A stretch of 64,000 nucleotides of DNA, taken from NCBI RefSeq assembly GCF_029224025.1, contig NZ_CP119392.1, forward strand, positions 3,061,001-3,125,000. The letters run 5' to 3'. The notes beneath the pieces were generated by a model. The model had not been told where the DNA came from and searched no databases. It worked only from the letters and a program-made list of their open reading frames with translations. The stretch is from Rhodanobacter sp. AS-Z3. GTDB taxonomy: Bacteria; Pseudomonadota; Gammaproteobacteria; Xanthomonadales; Rhodanobacteraceae. The position numbers and the translations under genes are program-made. Shown here piece by piece: positions 1 through 9,010 of this stretch; within the stretch, counting starts at the first letter, position 1, and each line of letters starts with the position of its first letter.

Positions 1-38
1 GGAATGCGCCCTGCCAAAAGAGTCCTGGATACGGTTGA

Positions 39-404
39 CTACCTGCGCAACAGGAAAAACGGAATCGTCACCAGACCCAGCGCAAACAGGATGCCCAACA
101 CACTCATCACCACGCGCACGGGGTCCGCACGAAGCAGCGTGACAAACGTTTCCGCCGTACCTGCCTGCTTGGCAGCGGCGTACTCGGCACGGACACGGGC
201 GCTACGTTGCTGCTGGTAATCGTCCATCGCGTGCCTGGCGGCAGCGAACGCAGCGTCTTCCGTCACCCAGATTCCGCCAGCCGAGACGCCCCACAGGCTG
301 GGCCTGGTTTCGTAGTACGCGATCTCTTGCGCGTCGAGCAGCGCGCGCACGTCGTCGGCCTCGTCTTCGGGCACGTTACGCAAATTCAAAAGCAGCTTGG
401 ACAT
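39..404 (-). CDS. DUF6164 family protein, single C-terminal membrane anchor
   Basis: A 121-aa protein that I recognise as the DUF6164 type of Xanthomonadales; the function is not known. The N-terminal half (LLLNLRNVPEDEADDVRALL, then YETRPSLWGVSAGGIWV) looks like a small soluble alpha/beta domain. A charged helix follows (QQQRSARVRAEYAAAKQ), then one hydrophobic segment near the C-terminus (VVMSVLGILFALGLVTIPFFLL) ending in two arginines. It is therefore probably an inner-membrane protein with a cytoplasmic N-terminus. The reading frame is open further upstream to 518, but I take ATG 404 because the family normally starts with M-[SA]-KLLLNLR. Nothing in the neighbouring sequence suggests a partner. 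Confidence 0.8.
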   Translation of the reverse strand: MSKLLLNLRNVPEDEADDVRALLDAQEIAYYETRPSLWGVSAGGIWVTEDAAFAAARHAMDDYQQQRSARVRAEYAAAKQAGTAETFVTLLRADPVRVVMSVLGILFALGLVTIPFFLLRR

Positions 405-1001
405 GCCCTCATGATAACCGCGAATCAGGGCCGGCCCGAGGATGTGCGACTGATGTCTTGCGTGGTGCCGTGCAACCGCTGGGCGGATACGCGTGCAACG
501 GCCATTCACCACGACCATTCCGCACTGGGGCCACCCGTGTCTGTTCCCTCACAGGATGCGGCATCCCACTATCCGACAAGACTTACGTATCGGGGCAAGT
601 CCGCACCTTCCGCGCACGCCTTTTCATAGACCTTCGCAGCTCCATGGACGCGATTTCGCAGGCATCGATAATCTCATCGTGATCCGCCTGCCGGCGCCCG
701 CCGACTGCATTTCGTTGCGTGCTGCGCTGCTCGGCAACCTGATGGATCGCTTGAATCGCGGTCATCCTGGTGCTCTCGCTGATATCGGGCAGCTGTCATT
801 CTCCAGAAGTCCGCCCCGCCCCGCCTCAGCCGAGGCCGATGCACGACGCGCGCACCACGACGGCGAGCCGCTTTCTCCAACGGTCCATAACGGCATCCAC
901 TCAGAAGCAAGGAGCCGCGTCGACGGAGTCAGGATGCAAATTGTCCCGGGAGTCGGCTTTTGCGCTCGTATCATGACGCCACGACCAAAACAGGATTATC
1001 C
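405..1001. other. intergenic stretch without a convincing gene
   Basis: About 600 bases lie between the divergent DUF6164 gene and the next gene. Open frames exist on both strands but have the arginine-, proline- and histidine-rich composition of GC-rich noise. The least bad candidate is a 60-aa frame on the minus strand (583-765, starting MTAIQAIHQVAEQ), with an AGG immediately before the ATG; I do not call it. No tRNA, terminator or insertion sequence was seen. Confidence 0.4.
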
Positions 1002-1574
1002 ATGGCCATGGAAGCACAGAACACTCAATTCGAGTTCAAGCAGAACATCATCGAATTGTTGTGGAACGACGGCACGCTGCAAGCCGCCGAGAAGGTGGTA
1101 GCGCGGTGTACTTCGGACGAACAGCGCGAGCATGCGTTGTGGATGGCGGTGGCCATGCAGCGGGCCGCTGTCGTGAGTGCGCTGCTGCAAGCAGGCATCA
1201 GCGCTTCGGCACGCGAGGCCGCCGTGTCACTGCTGTGTGGCGGGCTTGCACGGGCCGGTGTACCCGCCAAAACCGACAATCACATCATCCAATTGGGCAG
1301 CTGCAACACGACCACCATCGACACAGCGGTCCGAGTCGGAACCTCCCGGTTCTGGTTCGAGGCCGAGAAATTGATGGGCATCTATCAGCAGCAAGGGCTC
1401 ATCAAGGGAGACTGGCTGGTCATGCTGCCCGCGCTACGTGAGGGTGTTGAACCCGCCAGCCTGCAACGATTCATCCAGACCCTGCACCAGGCCAACAGCA
1501 AGGAAATCACGGTCGCGTTGGCGCTGCTTCAATCAGAGATCAATCGGCACGTGCCGCAGGGCGCAGTGAGCTAA
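1002..1574 (+). CDS. hypothetical protein, helical, about 190 aa
   Basis: I do not recognise this protein. It has no signal peptide or membrane segment. The first part (EFKQNIIELLWNDGTLQAAE onward to about residue 75) is helical and alanine-rich, reminiscent of tandem helical repeats. A central patch LGSCNTTTIDTAVRVGTSRF and a helical C-terminus follow. The frame is open from 960, but ATG 1002 (followed by a second ATG at 1008) is the more natural start. It stands alone between intergenic regions. Good codon bias and length support it being a real gene. Confidence 0.6.
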   Translation: MAMEAQNTQFEFKQNIIELLWNDGTLQAAEKVVARCTSDEQREHALWMAVAMQRAAVVSALLQAGISASAREAAVSLLCGGLARAGVPAKTDNHIIQLGSCNTTTIDTAVRVGTSRFWFEAEKLMGIYQQQGLIKGDWLVMLPALREGVEPASLQRFIQTLHQANSKEITVALALLQSEINRHVPQGAVS

Positions 1575-1753
1575 CGAAAGCCAGTGCAGCCCAGCATGAG
1601 AGGCCGATCGCACGTTTTGCGCGCCAGCGGACGCCCCTCCTGTTCGCGCTGGCGATGTGTTGCCAAACGCCGGGCATGAAACGCGGCCTCACCATCCTGC
1701 GGGTCGGAAGCACGATGCTTCAGCGACAACTGAGCCCTCGGCAGCCGAACCTC

Positions 1754-3532
1754 TTAACTACCCTCATCGCTGAGTTCGTCCGATCCGATCTGCTGCTTGA
1801 TTGATTGCGCATAGGCCAGCAGGTCGAGTGAAGCCTGTTCGTGTTCGGGGTTCATGCTGGCCAGGAAATCCGTCGGCCCTTCCGCCTTCACCAGCGCCTG
1901 CGCGAAGTGGGCGTTCCAGGTCACTTCCACATCCAGGGCCATGGCGTACGGCAGCAAGCTGGCTTGAAGTTCAGGGTGCAGTGACGGTTTGTAGCGCGCA
2001 TCCATTTCCTGCTGTTCGGCCGTGCCGAGATACCAGCGGAAGCCGCGCAACGTGCGCAACAACGCCGTGTCGTTCGGTGATTGGCGAACCAGCCACCAGC
2101 TTCCGGCGACCTGGCCGGCCAGCAGCGCGACACCCATCAACCTGTCCAACCAATCGCCCCCACCCAACAGACCGGCGACGCAGATCAGGCCGACGAACAA
2201 GAATTGCGCGCGTGTGGCGCGCAGCACATTCAGCGAAACCGCTCCGCGGAGCATCGCCAGTCCAAGCGCGCACAAGAAGCTGACGACGACGATCTCAGCA
2301 ATCGTCGCGAAACGACTGGCAATGCCAAAGAACAACAGAGTTGCCGCCGGTAGCGCGATGAACCATCCAGGGAACAGCAGCAAGGCGGGGTCCATGGGGC
2401 GCTCGCTGGCACAACGCGCCTCCAACACTCGCCGGAAAGCCATCTCGGCAAGGCCAATGCTATCGGTGCTGGCATCCGACAGCGGCGTGATGCAACCAAA
2501 GGTGAACAACGCGGCGCGCAAGGAACGTTCGTCGGCCGTCAGGCTCGGCATGGTGTCATCGCCCGCACGCGTTGCCGTCCAGCTGCCATCGGCTTGTTGA
2601 CCGAGCGTGAGCCCGCCCTTGGCCGCGATGCCAAGCACCCCGGTGGCAAAGCATTGGCGATCCCAGCTGCCATGCCACAGCAGTCGCACGGCGCCGGCAG
2701 ACCAACCCGCCGGCGGCTCGTACTCAACGATGACCGGCTTCCCGTCGCCAACGCCGCTGACGATGATTTTCGCCACGAAGTAATACAACGCCAGCAAGAC
2801 CAGCCACAGCGGTCCGTTGAACATCCACGCCGGCGCTTTCGGTGGGTCGAAACCCCAGGGCTCGGACACCCGCGGGAACGTCACCACTGCATCCAGCACC
2901 TGACCCGGCGCGACGGCACCGGGCCAGTCGAGGGACACCCGGGTTCCACTGAGCTGAAACGTCCCGTCTTCCACCGGCACACCATCGAGCTCGAGGTGCG
3001 CGTGAATCTGGTCAGTCGGCGTTTCCGCCGGCAAACTTACTTGCAGGTGGGCGTGTTGCAGCGGCAGGCGGTCGCTGGCCAAAGTCAGCGGCCAGACGAG
3101 CCTGCCGTCGTCGCCGACAGCGACACCGTGCAGGATGCGGAAATAGATCTCGAATTTCCGCGGCATGATCTGCCGCTTGGGATGCACACGAATACTCAAG
3201 CCGTCACCCCACGGAACAACGTCGGCGTTCACCACTTCGTCGTTCTCGCTGGCGCCCACGGAAGGCACATCGACGGGATTGAGCTTCCGGCCGGGAAAGA
3301 TCAACTCCCGATGGAACTCCGCTGCGACCGCCGCGTTGACCCACGTGGTCTCGTCGACATCAATCGCATGACCGTAGCCGACCTGAATCTCCGTATTGCG
3401 CGACACCAGCGCGGGCTGGGTGTCGGGCGGACTGGCGTCTTGCGCCATCGCACCGGTGGTAACCAGCAGCATGGCGAACAGGCAGAACAGGCGAGCGATC
3501 CGTCGCGGTTGACGATGCATTCCAGGCCTCAC
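1754..3532 (-). CDS. DUF2207-type membrane protein
   Basis: A protein of about 590 aa with a cleavable signal peptide (ARLFCLFAMLLVTTGAMAQ) and a large periplasmic beta-rich domain containing the E-I-Q-V-x-Y-x-H-A-I-D-V start typical of DUF2207. A membrane helix near residue 240 (LWLVLLALYYFVAKIIV), a cytoplasmic domain and a cluster of hydrophobic helices near residues 395-475 follow, then a hydrophilic tail rich in acidic residues. The function of the family is unknown. The GTG at 3532 overlaps the stop of the upstream hydrolase gene (GTGA) and has an AAGGGGA-like ribosome site; ATG 3520 is the alternative. The overlap suggests translational coupling with the hydrolase gene. Confidence 0.8.
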   Translation of the reverse strand: MRPGMHRQPRRIARLFCLFAMLLVTTGAMAQDASPPDTQPALVSRNTEIQVGYGHAIDVDETTWVNAAVAAEFHRELIFPGRKLNPVDVPSVGASENDEVVNADVVPWGDGLSIRVHPKRQIMPRKFEIYFRILHGVAVGDDGRLVWPLTLASDRLPLQHAHLQVSLPAETPTDQIHAHLELDGVPVEDGTFQLSGTRVSLDWPGAVAPGQVLDAVVTFPRVSEPWGFDPPKAPAWMFNGPLWLVLLALYYFVAKIIVSGVGDGKPVIVEYEPPAGWSAGAVRLLWHGSWDRQCFATGVLGIAAKGGLTLGQQADGSWTATRAGDDTMPSLTADERSLRAALFTFGCITPLSDASTDSIGLAEMAFRRVLEARCASERPMDPALLLFPGWFIALPAATLLFFGIASRFATIAEIVVVSFLCALGLAMLRGAVSLNVLRATRAQFLFVGLICVAGLLGGGDWLDRLMGVALLAGQVAGSWWLVRQSPNDTALLRTLRGFRWYLGTAEQQEMDARYKPSLHPELQASLLPYAMALDVEVTWNAHFAQALVKAEGPTDFLASMNPEHEQASLDLLAYAQSIKQQIGSDELSDEGS

Positions 3533-4398
3533 CCGTTGTCCCCTTCACTATCCAATTTGCCACTCGAAACAGCGGTTTTTCCACAGTGGAGAAGTGCTTC
3601 GACGTATTCGTGGAAAGCGTTCGTCACCGCCACCGGATGGTCGATCCACGGGAAATGACCTGCGCCCGGAATGACTCGCGTCATGACATTGCTAGTCGCG
3701 TATTCATCCGCATCCCAACTTTGTTGACTGACGATGCGATCACATTCGCCCCACAAACGCAGTAGCGGAATATCCACCGGCCACCAGGCGGCCTTGTAGG
3801 TGTGATCGAAATGCGCTTCCGACCATGCCACTGCATCGCCGTTGTATGGCAGCCGCGCGAGCAATGCTCTGCCTGCATTCAGCGATTGCGGCGGAAAGTT
3901 CCACTCCGCAGAGGCTACCGCAAGCCGCATCAGGTTCGTCGCAGAAGGCTCGAGCTGGTAAGCGGCAGCAGCCTGATCAAATGCCGGCAAGGGATGCTGT
4001 TGCGTCATCGCTGCAAACTGCGCATGCCACGAGCAGTCAGCCGCCGTATCGAGCAAAACCAGTCCACGGATCAGACCATGCAATTGCGGCGTCGCCAGCA
4101 GGTACATGCCGCCGGTTGAGTGCCCCACGAAAACGACATCGGTAACCGCCTGCGCTGCTTCAACCAGTACCTGCGGCCAATCCGCAAACGGATCACGACC
4201 ATCCCGCGGCGGGTTGGACCCATCGCCGGGAAGATCAACCAGCCAAACCGAACCAGGTACATCCAGCACATCAGCAAGTTCGCGCAGGCTCTCCGAACCC
4301 AGACCCGGACCACCCGGCAAGAGCAGCCAGTTAAGTTTGCCCGCCGTCGAAGAATGAAGGCGCATCCGCACACCGGATGGCGTAGCGCGTGTTGTCAA
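3529..4398 (-). CDS. alpha/beta hydrolase
   Basis: A 289-aa alpha/beta-hydrolase fold protein. The oxyanion loop LLPGGPGLG lies near residue 27, the nucleophile elbow is GHSTGG near residue 93, an acid candidate lies in WGECDRIV, and the catalytic histidine is in IPGAGHFPW near the C-terminus. No signal peptide is present, so it is probably cytoplasmic. The substrate cannot be told from sequence; proline iminopeptidase-like or esterase activities are both possible. The start is a TTG at 4398, supported by AGGGAG six bases upstream. The stop codon overlaps the start of the DUF2207 gene downstream, forming a two-gene unit. Confidence 0.85.
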   Translation of the reverse strand: MTTRATPSGVRMRLHSSTAGKLNWLLLPGGPGLGSESLRELADVLDVPGSVWLVDLPGDGSNPPRDGRDPFADWPQVLVEAAQAVTDVVFVGHSTGGMYLLATPQLHGLIRGLVLLDTAADCSWHAQFAAMTQQHPLPAFDQAAAAYQLEPSATNLMRLAVASAEWNFPPQSLNAGRALLARLPYNGDAVAWSEAHFDHTYKAAWWPVDIPLLRLWGECDRIVSQQSWDADEYATSNVMTRVIPGAGHFPWIDHPVAVTNAFHEYVEALLHCGKTAVSSGKLDSEGDNG

Positions 4399-4625
4399 CG
4401 GACACTCCCTGTGAGTGACAAGCGGCCGATCCGAAAGTCAGCTCAGCGGCAGGCGTCGGCCATGGGAGCATCAATACGAACGGAGTCTAATTCAGAATCT
4501 ACCGAGCCCTGTCCCTGACTCCTGCGGTTTCCACGACGCGACGGTTCATCGGCGAGCGCCCCGCCTATCCGTCAGCCGTCCCGCAGAGATCCAAGCGGTT
4601 GCAAGTGAAGCAGACTGCGCTTTTC

Positions 4626-4690
4626 GCGAGCTCTAATCCAGCGAGCTCTAATCCAGCGAGCTCTAATCCAGCGAACTCTAATCCAGCGAG
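4626..4690. repeat. 15-bp tandem repeat running through the end of the EAL gene
   Basis: Four consecutive copies of GCGAGCTCTAATCCA (the fourth with one change, GCGAACTCTAATCCA) followed by GCGAG. On the minus strand each unit reads TCGCTGGATTAGAGC and carries the last codons and the TAG stop of the EAL gene. The repeat is therefore a tandem amplification of the gene's own 3' end, with three extra 'SLD-stop' units downstream of the true stop. Confidence 0.9.
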
Positions 4691-5466
4691 CGCCAAACCT
4701 CGTCGGATACGACAGGCAATGCTTCCAGGGCTGGCTTGGCAAACAGGTAGCCCTGGAACAACTTGATGCCCATTCCTCGCAGCACGTGGTATTCCTCTAC
4801 CGTTTCCACGCCCTCACCCAACACTTCACAGCCAAGTTCGCGGCAAGTCGCAACGATGCCACTGGTAATGGAGCGGCGCACCCTGTCCTGATCGATATTG
4901 CGAATCAACGCCATGTCCAACTTGACGACGTCGGGCTGAAATTCGGCAAGCAGGTTCAGACCGGCGTAGCCCGCTCCAAAGTCGTCGATCGCGGTGAGGA
5001 ACCCGCGTCCCTGGTAATCCTTGATGATGCGCAAGACCCGAGGAATATCCGTGATGCGTTCGGACTCGGTGATTTCGAAGATCAGCATGCGCGCGTCAAA
5101 ATTGCAGCGTTCCGCCGCAGCAAGCGTGAGTCGTATACAGGTAGCCGGCTCGTACACCGCGTTCGGCGAAAAGTTGATCGACAACCGCGTATCCAGGCCC
5201 AGACTGGCCGCGGTGCTGATTGCTTTGACACGGCAGGTCTGGTCAAAGCGATAAAATTGCTCTGGGCGCACGCGCGCTATGACTTCGCCTGCGCCTTCGC
5301 CATTGCTACCACGCACCAACGCCTCGTAGGCGTATATCGTGCGCGTGGTGGTGTCCACAATCGGCTGGAACGCCATCCGTACTTCGAAGTCCAACAAGTT
5401 ATCCCCAGCGCACTTTCCGCAGGGATGCGGGTTGCTCACTTCGCCAAAAAATCGCTTCAGGAACAT
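4678..5466 (-). CDS. EAL-domain cyclic-di-GMP phosphodiesterase
   Basis: A 262-aa single-domain EAL protein, predicted to hydrolyse cyclic di-GMP in the cytoplasm. The catalytic signature is complete: EALVRG, the metal-binding Asn in SINFSPNA, FEITE, AIDDFGAGYAG, VKLD, GEGVET and the terminal FQGYLFAKP. A short N-terminal segment with HPCGKC, about 15 residues in, looks like a small metal- or redox-sensitive module and is seen in other xanthomonad EAL proteins as I recall them. The open frame extends far upstream, but ATG 5466 or ATG 5502 are the sensible starts; neither has a strong ribosome site. There is no GGDEF or receiver domain. The 3' end is tandemly repeated (see the repeat at 4626-4690). 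Confidence 0.9.
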   Translation of the reverse strand: MFLKRFFGEVSNPHPCGKCAGDNLLDFEVRMAFQPIVDTTTRTIYAYEALVRGSNGEGAGEVIARVRPEQFYRFDQTCRVKAISTAASLGLDTRLSINFSPNAVYEPATCIRLTLAAAERCNFDARMLIFEITESERITDIPRVLRIIKDYQGRGFLTAIDDFGAGYAGLNLLAEFQPDVVKLDMALIRNIDQDRVRRSITSGIVATCRELGCEVLGEGVETVEEYHVLRGMGIKLFQGYLFAKPALEALPVVSDEVWRSLD

Positions 5467-5649
5467 GGTTAAACCCAACCGTTCGACCAGACATTTTTGC
5501 ATCAGAGTTCGCAAAAATGCAAAAAATTGACAACCGCTGTTTGCTGAAATGGGGGGACATAGCCATTTACCCACAAGCGCAGTGAGCCGGCCCACACGAC
5601 GAGCAAAGCGTGAGGTTTTATCGGCACGGCACGCTCGCGTTGATCCTGA

Positions 5650-6237
5650 TGCGCTGGCCAGACAACCACGCTTCAACCTGCCCGAGCTCAAGCTGCAGAT
5701 GGACCAAAGCACGAAAACCCCGTGGCGTGCTTTCTCGACAACGAGAATCGACAGCGCCTGCCTGAGCCTGCTGCGCGAGGCGTTGCTCGGCATAGGCGAC
5801 AGACCGCACGCTTACCCACGTTCATCAGCTGACGACGCCATCTAGCATTCGGGCCGTCGCTCATCTCATGCGGAAGCCCGAACGTGGCCATGTCGGACAG
5901 TTCAACGCTACTGACCACCGTAGCGGAACGTTATGGGAAGGGCGGCACAAAACAAGCCGGATCGACAGCACAAGCGAAAGCGACATCTTGAACTGGCATC
6001 GCCAATAACGAAATTGGCTCACTCCGCCCCCACCTGGCCGGCGACCCAGCAGCATTGCCGTGGTCGAAGTGCGCCGTCCATTGCGGGCCAGGTACCGCGT
6101 TGTCGGTAGCCGCTCGGAAAAATTCCCCAACAACCTCGGCAGCAACCCATGCAGGGTGGCTTGGGAATCGCTCAAACGCATGCAGATGAGCGCCGTCGTT
6201 TCAGGGTTCATCAAAAGTCAGGAATAAATGAACCTGC
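5650..6237 (+). pseudogene. heavily decayed RAYT transposase remnant
   Basis: No frame is open, but the bases track the intact RAYT gene at 25815-26519 along most of its length. The start (GCCAGACAACCACG, then CTGCCCGAGCT) is followed by CGTGCTTTCTCGACAACGA, CATCTCATGC, GTTCAACGCTACTGACCA, TTATGGGAAGG and the region of the conserved IELNP helix. Further on come GTGGTCGAAGTGCGCC and CCATTGCGGG, and it ends in a tag-like AATAAATGAACCTGCACCC at 6222-6240. Many indels and substitutions make this the oldest RAYT copy in the window. Confidence 0.75.
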
Positions 6238-6525
6238 ACCCGTCGTTTGCCCGTCCAGCATTGATGGATCACTTGGGCGAGCCTGCATCACGACGTCGCA
6301 AAACATCAGACTCCGATCCGTTTTGCCTCGAAGACACGGCAGCTGAATCCAAACGGCCCGCCTATGCGTATAGGCCCGGTCAAACCACAGCACGGACGTG
6401 ATGCGATCCACTACAGAGGCGGCTTCGGGAGACTCCAAAGCACGCCTCTGCGTCGACAAACCGGCCCATCAGGTGGCCCGGAAATCCAGGGATGGACAAC
6501 TCCACTTCCTATTGAGGACTTTCTT

Positions 6526-7257
6526 GTGGTCAAGCTCGCGATCCTGCATCAGACACTGCCGATCTACATGGAACAAGATCCGCCCGAAGAAACCAAACAC
6601 ATGGAAGTTGTGCTGAGTTCATCGGACCTGGAATCGTTTCAAAAAGATCTGCAGAACGTGCGGCCACGAGTCTTGGTGCTCGATCTGCCGCTGCTGGGCA
6701 GTGACCCGGAAACGGTGGTGAAGGCTCTTGAGGACGCCGCGAAACCCGAGCTGACCATGATTGTCTACGCGTTCGCCAAATGGGACCTCATCCAGGCACT
6801 GAGAGGCGAGGGTCGCCATGTGTTGCGGGCGCCGATCAGCGTGCGCGCCCTGCGCGCCAACCTGATCCATCTCATCGTACGCAGTCTGCTGGACAAGCCC
6901 GCACCCACGCCGCCACCGGCAGTCGCAGCGGGCACCCTGCCGACCGAGCCGGCACCGGCACGGCGTTTCGATGACGTGCAACTGGCACATCTGCAGGAAA
7001 TCATTTCCACAGTCGATTGCGAATGCCCGAACCAGGTGGCTGATCTGGTACTGGCCTTGAACGCCTTCGAGAACTACTCGCACGACTGCAAGAATCGCAA
7101 CGCCGATGACGCCAAAGTTCACGCGATGCTGGCTCGGGCAACCGGTCACGCACGCGCGCTGATGGAGGCAGCCATGATCGAGTTGTGTGCCTTCGAGAAA
7201 ATCGACATTGAACACCTCGCGCATCGGGACATTCCGACACCGGTACTGCCCCGATAG
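6526..7257 (+). CDS. receiver-like regulatory protein with a helical C-terminal domain
   Basis: A 243-aa protein. I choose GTG 6526 because GAGGA lies seven bases upstream; the frame upstream of it is noise. Residues 1-125 resemble a response-regulator receiver fold: a hydrophobic first strand (VKLAILHQTLP), RPRVLVLDLPLLG with an aspartate near residue 52 where a phospho-acceptor would sit, and a later TMIVYAFAKWD. A proline/alanine linker (about 130-150) leads to a C-terminal helical domain with two cysteines (VDCECPNQVADLVLALNAFE) and a long amphipathic helix. No DNA-binding motif is obvious. I have seen this C-terminal block in other xanthomonad proteins annotated as regulators but cannot name a role. 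Confidence 0.65.
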   Translation: MVKLAILHQTLPIYMEQDPPEETKHMEVVLSSSDLESFQKDLQNVRPRVLVLDLPLLGSDPETVVKALEDAAKPELTMIVYAFAKWDLIQALRGEGRHVLRAPISVRALRANLIHLIVRSLLDKPAPTPPPAVAAGTLPTEPAPARRFDDVQLAHLQEIISTVDCECPNQVADLVLALNAFENYSHDCKNRNADDAKVHAMLARATGHARALMEAAMIELCAFEKIDIEHLAHRDIPTPVLPR

Positions 7258-7658
7258 GGAGGGCTCGATGGCGACGAAAGTCGCTGTCGGAACGGGGCGG
7301 CTTCCCGCACATCCGCTGGATCGCGAAGGCAACAGAGAAAGCGGGTGTCGGGGAGCGCAACCGGTCAAGTTCGGTCTTCTTCACCCATTCGAGCCGTGAG
7401 TCAGCGAGCTGGAGGCGTGCTCGAGACAACAACGAGTTCGTCTGGCATCGATCCTGACGCAGTCAAACGCCGCGGGAGATCACCATGACGGATCAGCCTG
7501 CTGTTGATGTACACCGCATTCCGCGATTCGTGGTTCAGCCTCAAGCCGCGCGAGCGAGAACGCACGCCGCCCCAACCTCAGGAATAAACGAACCTGCCAC
7601 CTGCGCTTTCGCCTAGTGATCTACCTGACATCTCACCGTGACAACAAGGACTGGATAG
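7258..7658. other. intergenic region ending in a RAYT 3'-end remnant and tag
   Basis: About 400 bases without a credible gene. From about 7550 to 7605 the sequence CGCACGCCGCCCCAACC, then AGGAATAAACGAACCTGCC, resembles the RAYT 3' end at 33420-33465 (GGCCGCCGAAATCACCCC, then AGGATTAAATGAACCTGACC). This identifies it as an orphan tag left by a vanished RAYT copy. Confidence 0.5.
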
Positions 7659-8639
7659 ATGAAAAACCAACACCACCTCGTGCGCACCGCGTTGATCACA
7701 GCTCTGGTTGCCAGCAGCGGATTCGCCCTCGCGCATACCGACTTAGCCTACGCCGCTGCGCCGATGGTCAAGACTTCCGCGCCCGGCTATTACCGCGTCA
7801 TGCTGGGCGACTTCGAAGTCACCGCCCTGTCCGATGGCACCGTCGACCTGCCGATGGACAAGCTGCTGATGAACACCACGCCAGCGGCCGTAGACAAAGC
7901 GCTTGCCGCATCATTCGAAAGCTCGCCGCTGGAGACCTCGGTCAACGCGTACCTGATCAATACCGGCAGCAAGCTGGTGCTGATTGATGCCGGTGCCGGC
8001 ACGCTGTTCGGCCCCACGCTAGGCAAGCTGCTGGACAACCTCAAGGCGTCCGGTTATCAGCCCGCTCAGGTCGACGAAATTCTGATCACCCACATGCATC
8101 CCGATCACGTCGGCGGCCTGATCCAGAACGGCAAGATGGCGTTTCCCAACGCCGTGGTGCGCGCAGACCAGCGCGATGCCGATTACTGGCTGAGCCCGGC
8201 CAATCTGAAAAAGGCCGCAAAAGCGGACCAAGGCTTTTTCGAGGGTGCCATGGCGTCGGTCAATCCGTATATCGCTGCGCACCAGTTCCAGCCGTTCCAG
8301 GCGGGTAGCGAACTGGTACCGGGTATTCGGTCCATTGCCACGCCGGGTCACACGCCTGGCCACACGTCCTACATGGTGCAGAGCGAAGGCCACAAGCTTC
8401 TGGTTTGGGGCGATCTGGTCCACGCACAGGCAGTGCAGTTTGCCGATCCGTCGGTCACTATCCATTTCGACAGTAGCCCGGTGAAGGCCGAAGCCGAGCG
8501 CAAGGCGGAATTCGCCGACGCCGCAAAGCAGGGTTATCTGGTAGCCGGCGCGCACATCGCGTTTCCAGGGCTGGGCCACGTGCGGGCCGACGGCAAGGCG
8601 TATGACTGGGTGCCTGCCAATTACACCAACGTTCGCTGA
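7659..8639 (+). CDS. secreted metallo-beta-lactamase-fold hydrolase
   Basis: A 326-aa MBL-fold protein with a signal peptide (ALITALVASSGFALAHTDLA, with a cleavage region around AYAAAP). The zinc ligands are all present: THMHPDHVGG, the second histidine in TPGHTPGH, the bridging Asp in WGDLVHAQ and the last His in VAGAHIAFPG. This arrangement is that of the periplasmic or extracellular hydrolases related to lactonases (AHL-lactonase-like) rather than true beta-lactamases. Quorum-quenching activity is possible but not shown by sequence. AAGGA precedes the ATG by eight bases. A perfect hairpin terminator follows the stop at 8666-8690, so the gene is monocistronic. Confidence 0.88.
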   Translation: MKNQHHLVRTALITALVASSGFALAHTDLAYAAAPMVKTSAPGYYRVMLGDFEVTALSDGTVDLPMDKLLMNTTPAAVDKALAASFESSPLETSVNAYLINTGSKLVLIDAGAGTLFGPTLGKLLDNLKASGYQPAQVDEILITHMHPDHVGGLIQNGKMAFPNAVVRADQRDADYWLSPANLKKAAKADQGFFEGAMASVNPYIAAHQFQPFQAGSELVPGIRSIATPGHTPGHTSYMVQSEGHKLLVWGDLVHAQAVQFADPSVTIHFDSSPVKAEAERKAEFADAAKQGYLVAGAHIAFPGLGHVRADGKAYDWVPANYTNVR

Positions 8640-8665
8640 TCCACAGCATTCTGATTCGCCACAAG

Positions 8666-8690
8666 GAAAGGGCCGCATTGCGGCCCTTTC
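8666..8690 (+). terminator. hairpin terminator after the MBL gene
   Basis: Perfect 11-bp stem GAAAGGGCCGC / GCGGCCCTTTC with a 3-base loop (ATT), 26 bases after the stop codon. The 3' arm ends in CTTTCTGTT, so the U tract is weak but the stem is very stable. Confidence 0.75.
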
Positions 8691-8784
8691 TGTTGATCAA
8701 AAGACTGCACGATCAGATTCCTTTACCGACATGCGACGCACGACCGCTCGCCCGGCCACAAGGTTCGAGGGTGATACCGCCCAG

Positions 8785-8903
8785 GCATGCTCACGCCGAT
8801 CCCGAGGCGATGGGCCGACAACCACGATTCGGTATGACGGCCCTCCCGCAGCGCCTTGCGCCGCGCGGAAATTCAACTAGGTGCAAGTGAACCTGACCCC
8901 GCC
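8785..8903 (+). pseudogene. internally deleted RAYT remnant (two ends joined)
   Basis: The 5' end of a RAYT gene (GCTCACGCCGATCCCGAGG, ATG, GGCCGACAACCACGATTCG; compare 24510-24550) runs for about 70 bases. It is then joined to the extreme 3' end, AATTCAACTAGGTGCAAGTG followed by AACCTGACCCCG (compare 26500-26529). About 600 bases of coding sequence are missing. This is a short non-autonomous derivative that keeps both ends. Confidence 0.75.
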
Positions 8904-9010
8904 TTCACCGAGATTTCGACCCACCCGTCAATGGATTTGTCGCCTCCCTGTTTCCGACATACACTCTGAATCTTCGCCGGCGCGTGGCGGGCGAACAGGG
9001 GGAATATCGC

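Noticed and set aside
583..765. 60-codon minus-strand frame
   Set aside because: No proper ribosome site and no recognisable feature; kept only as a remark in the intergenic entry.
2594..3658. 354-codon plus-strand frame across the DUF2207 and hydrolase genes
   Set aside because: Crosses the boundary of two real genes on the other strand and lacks any motif.
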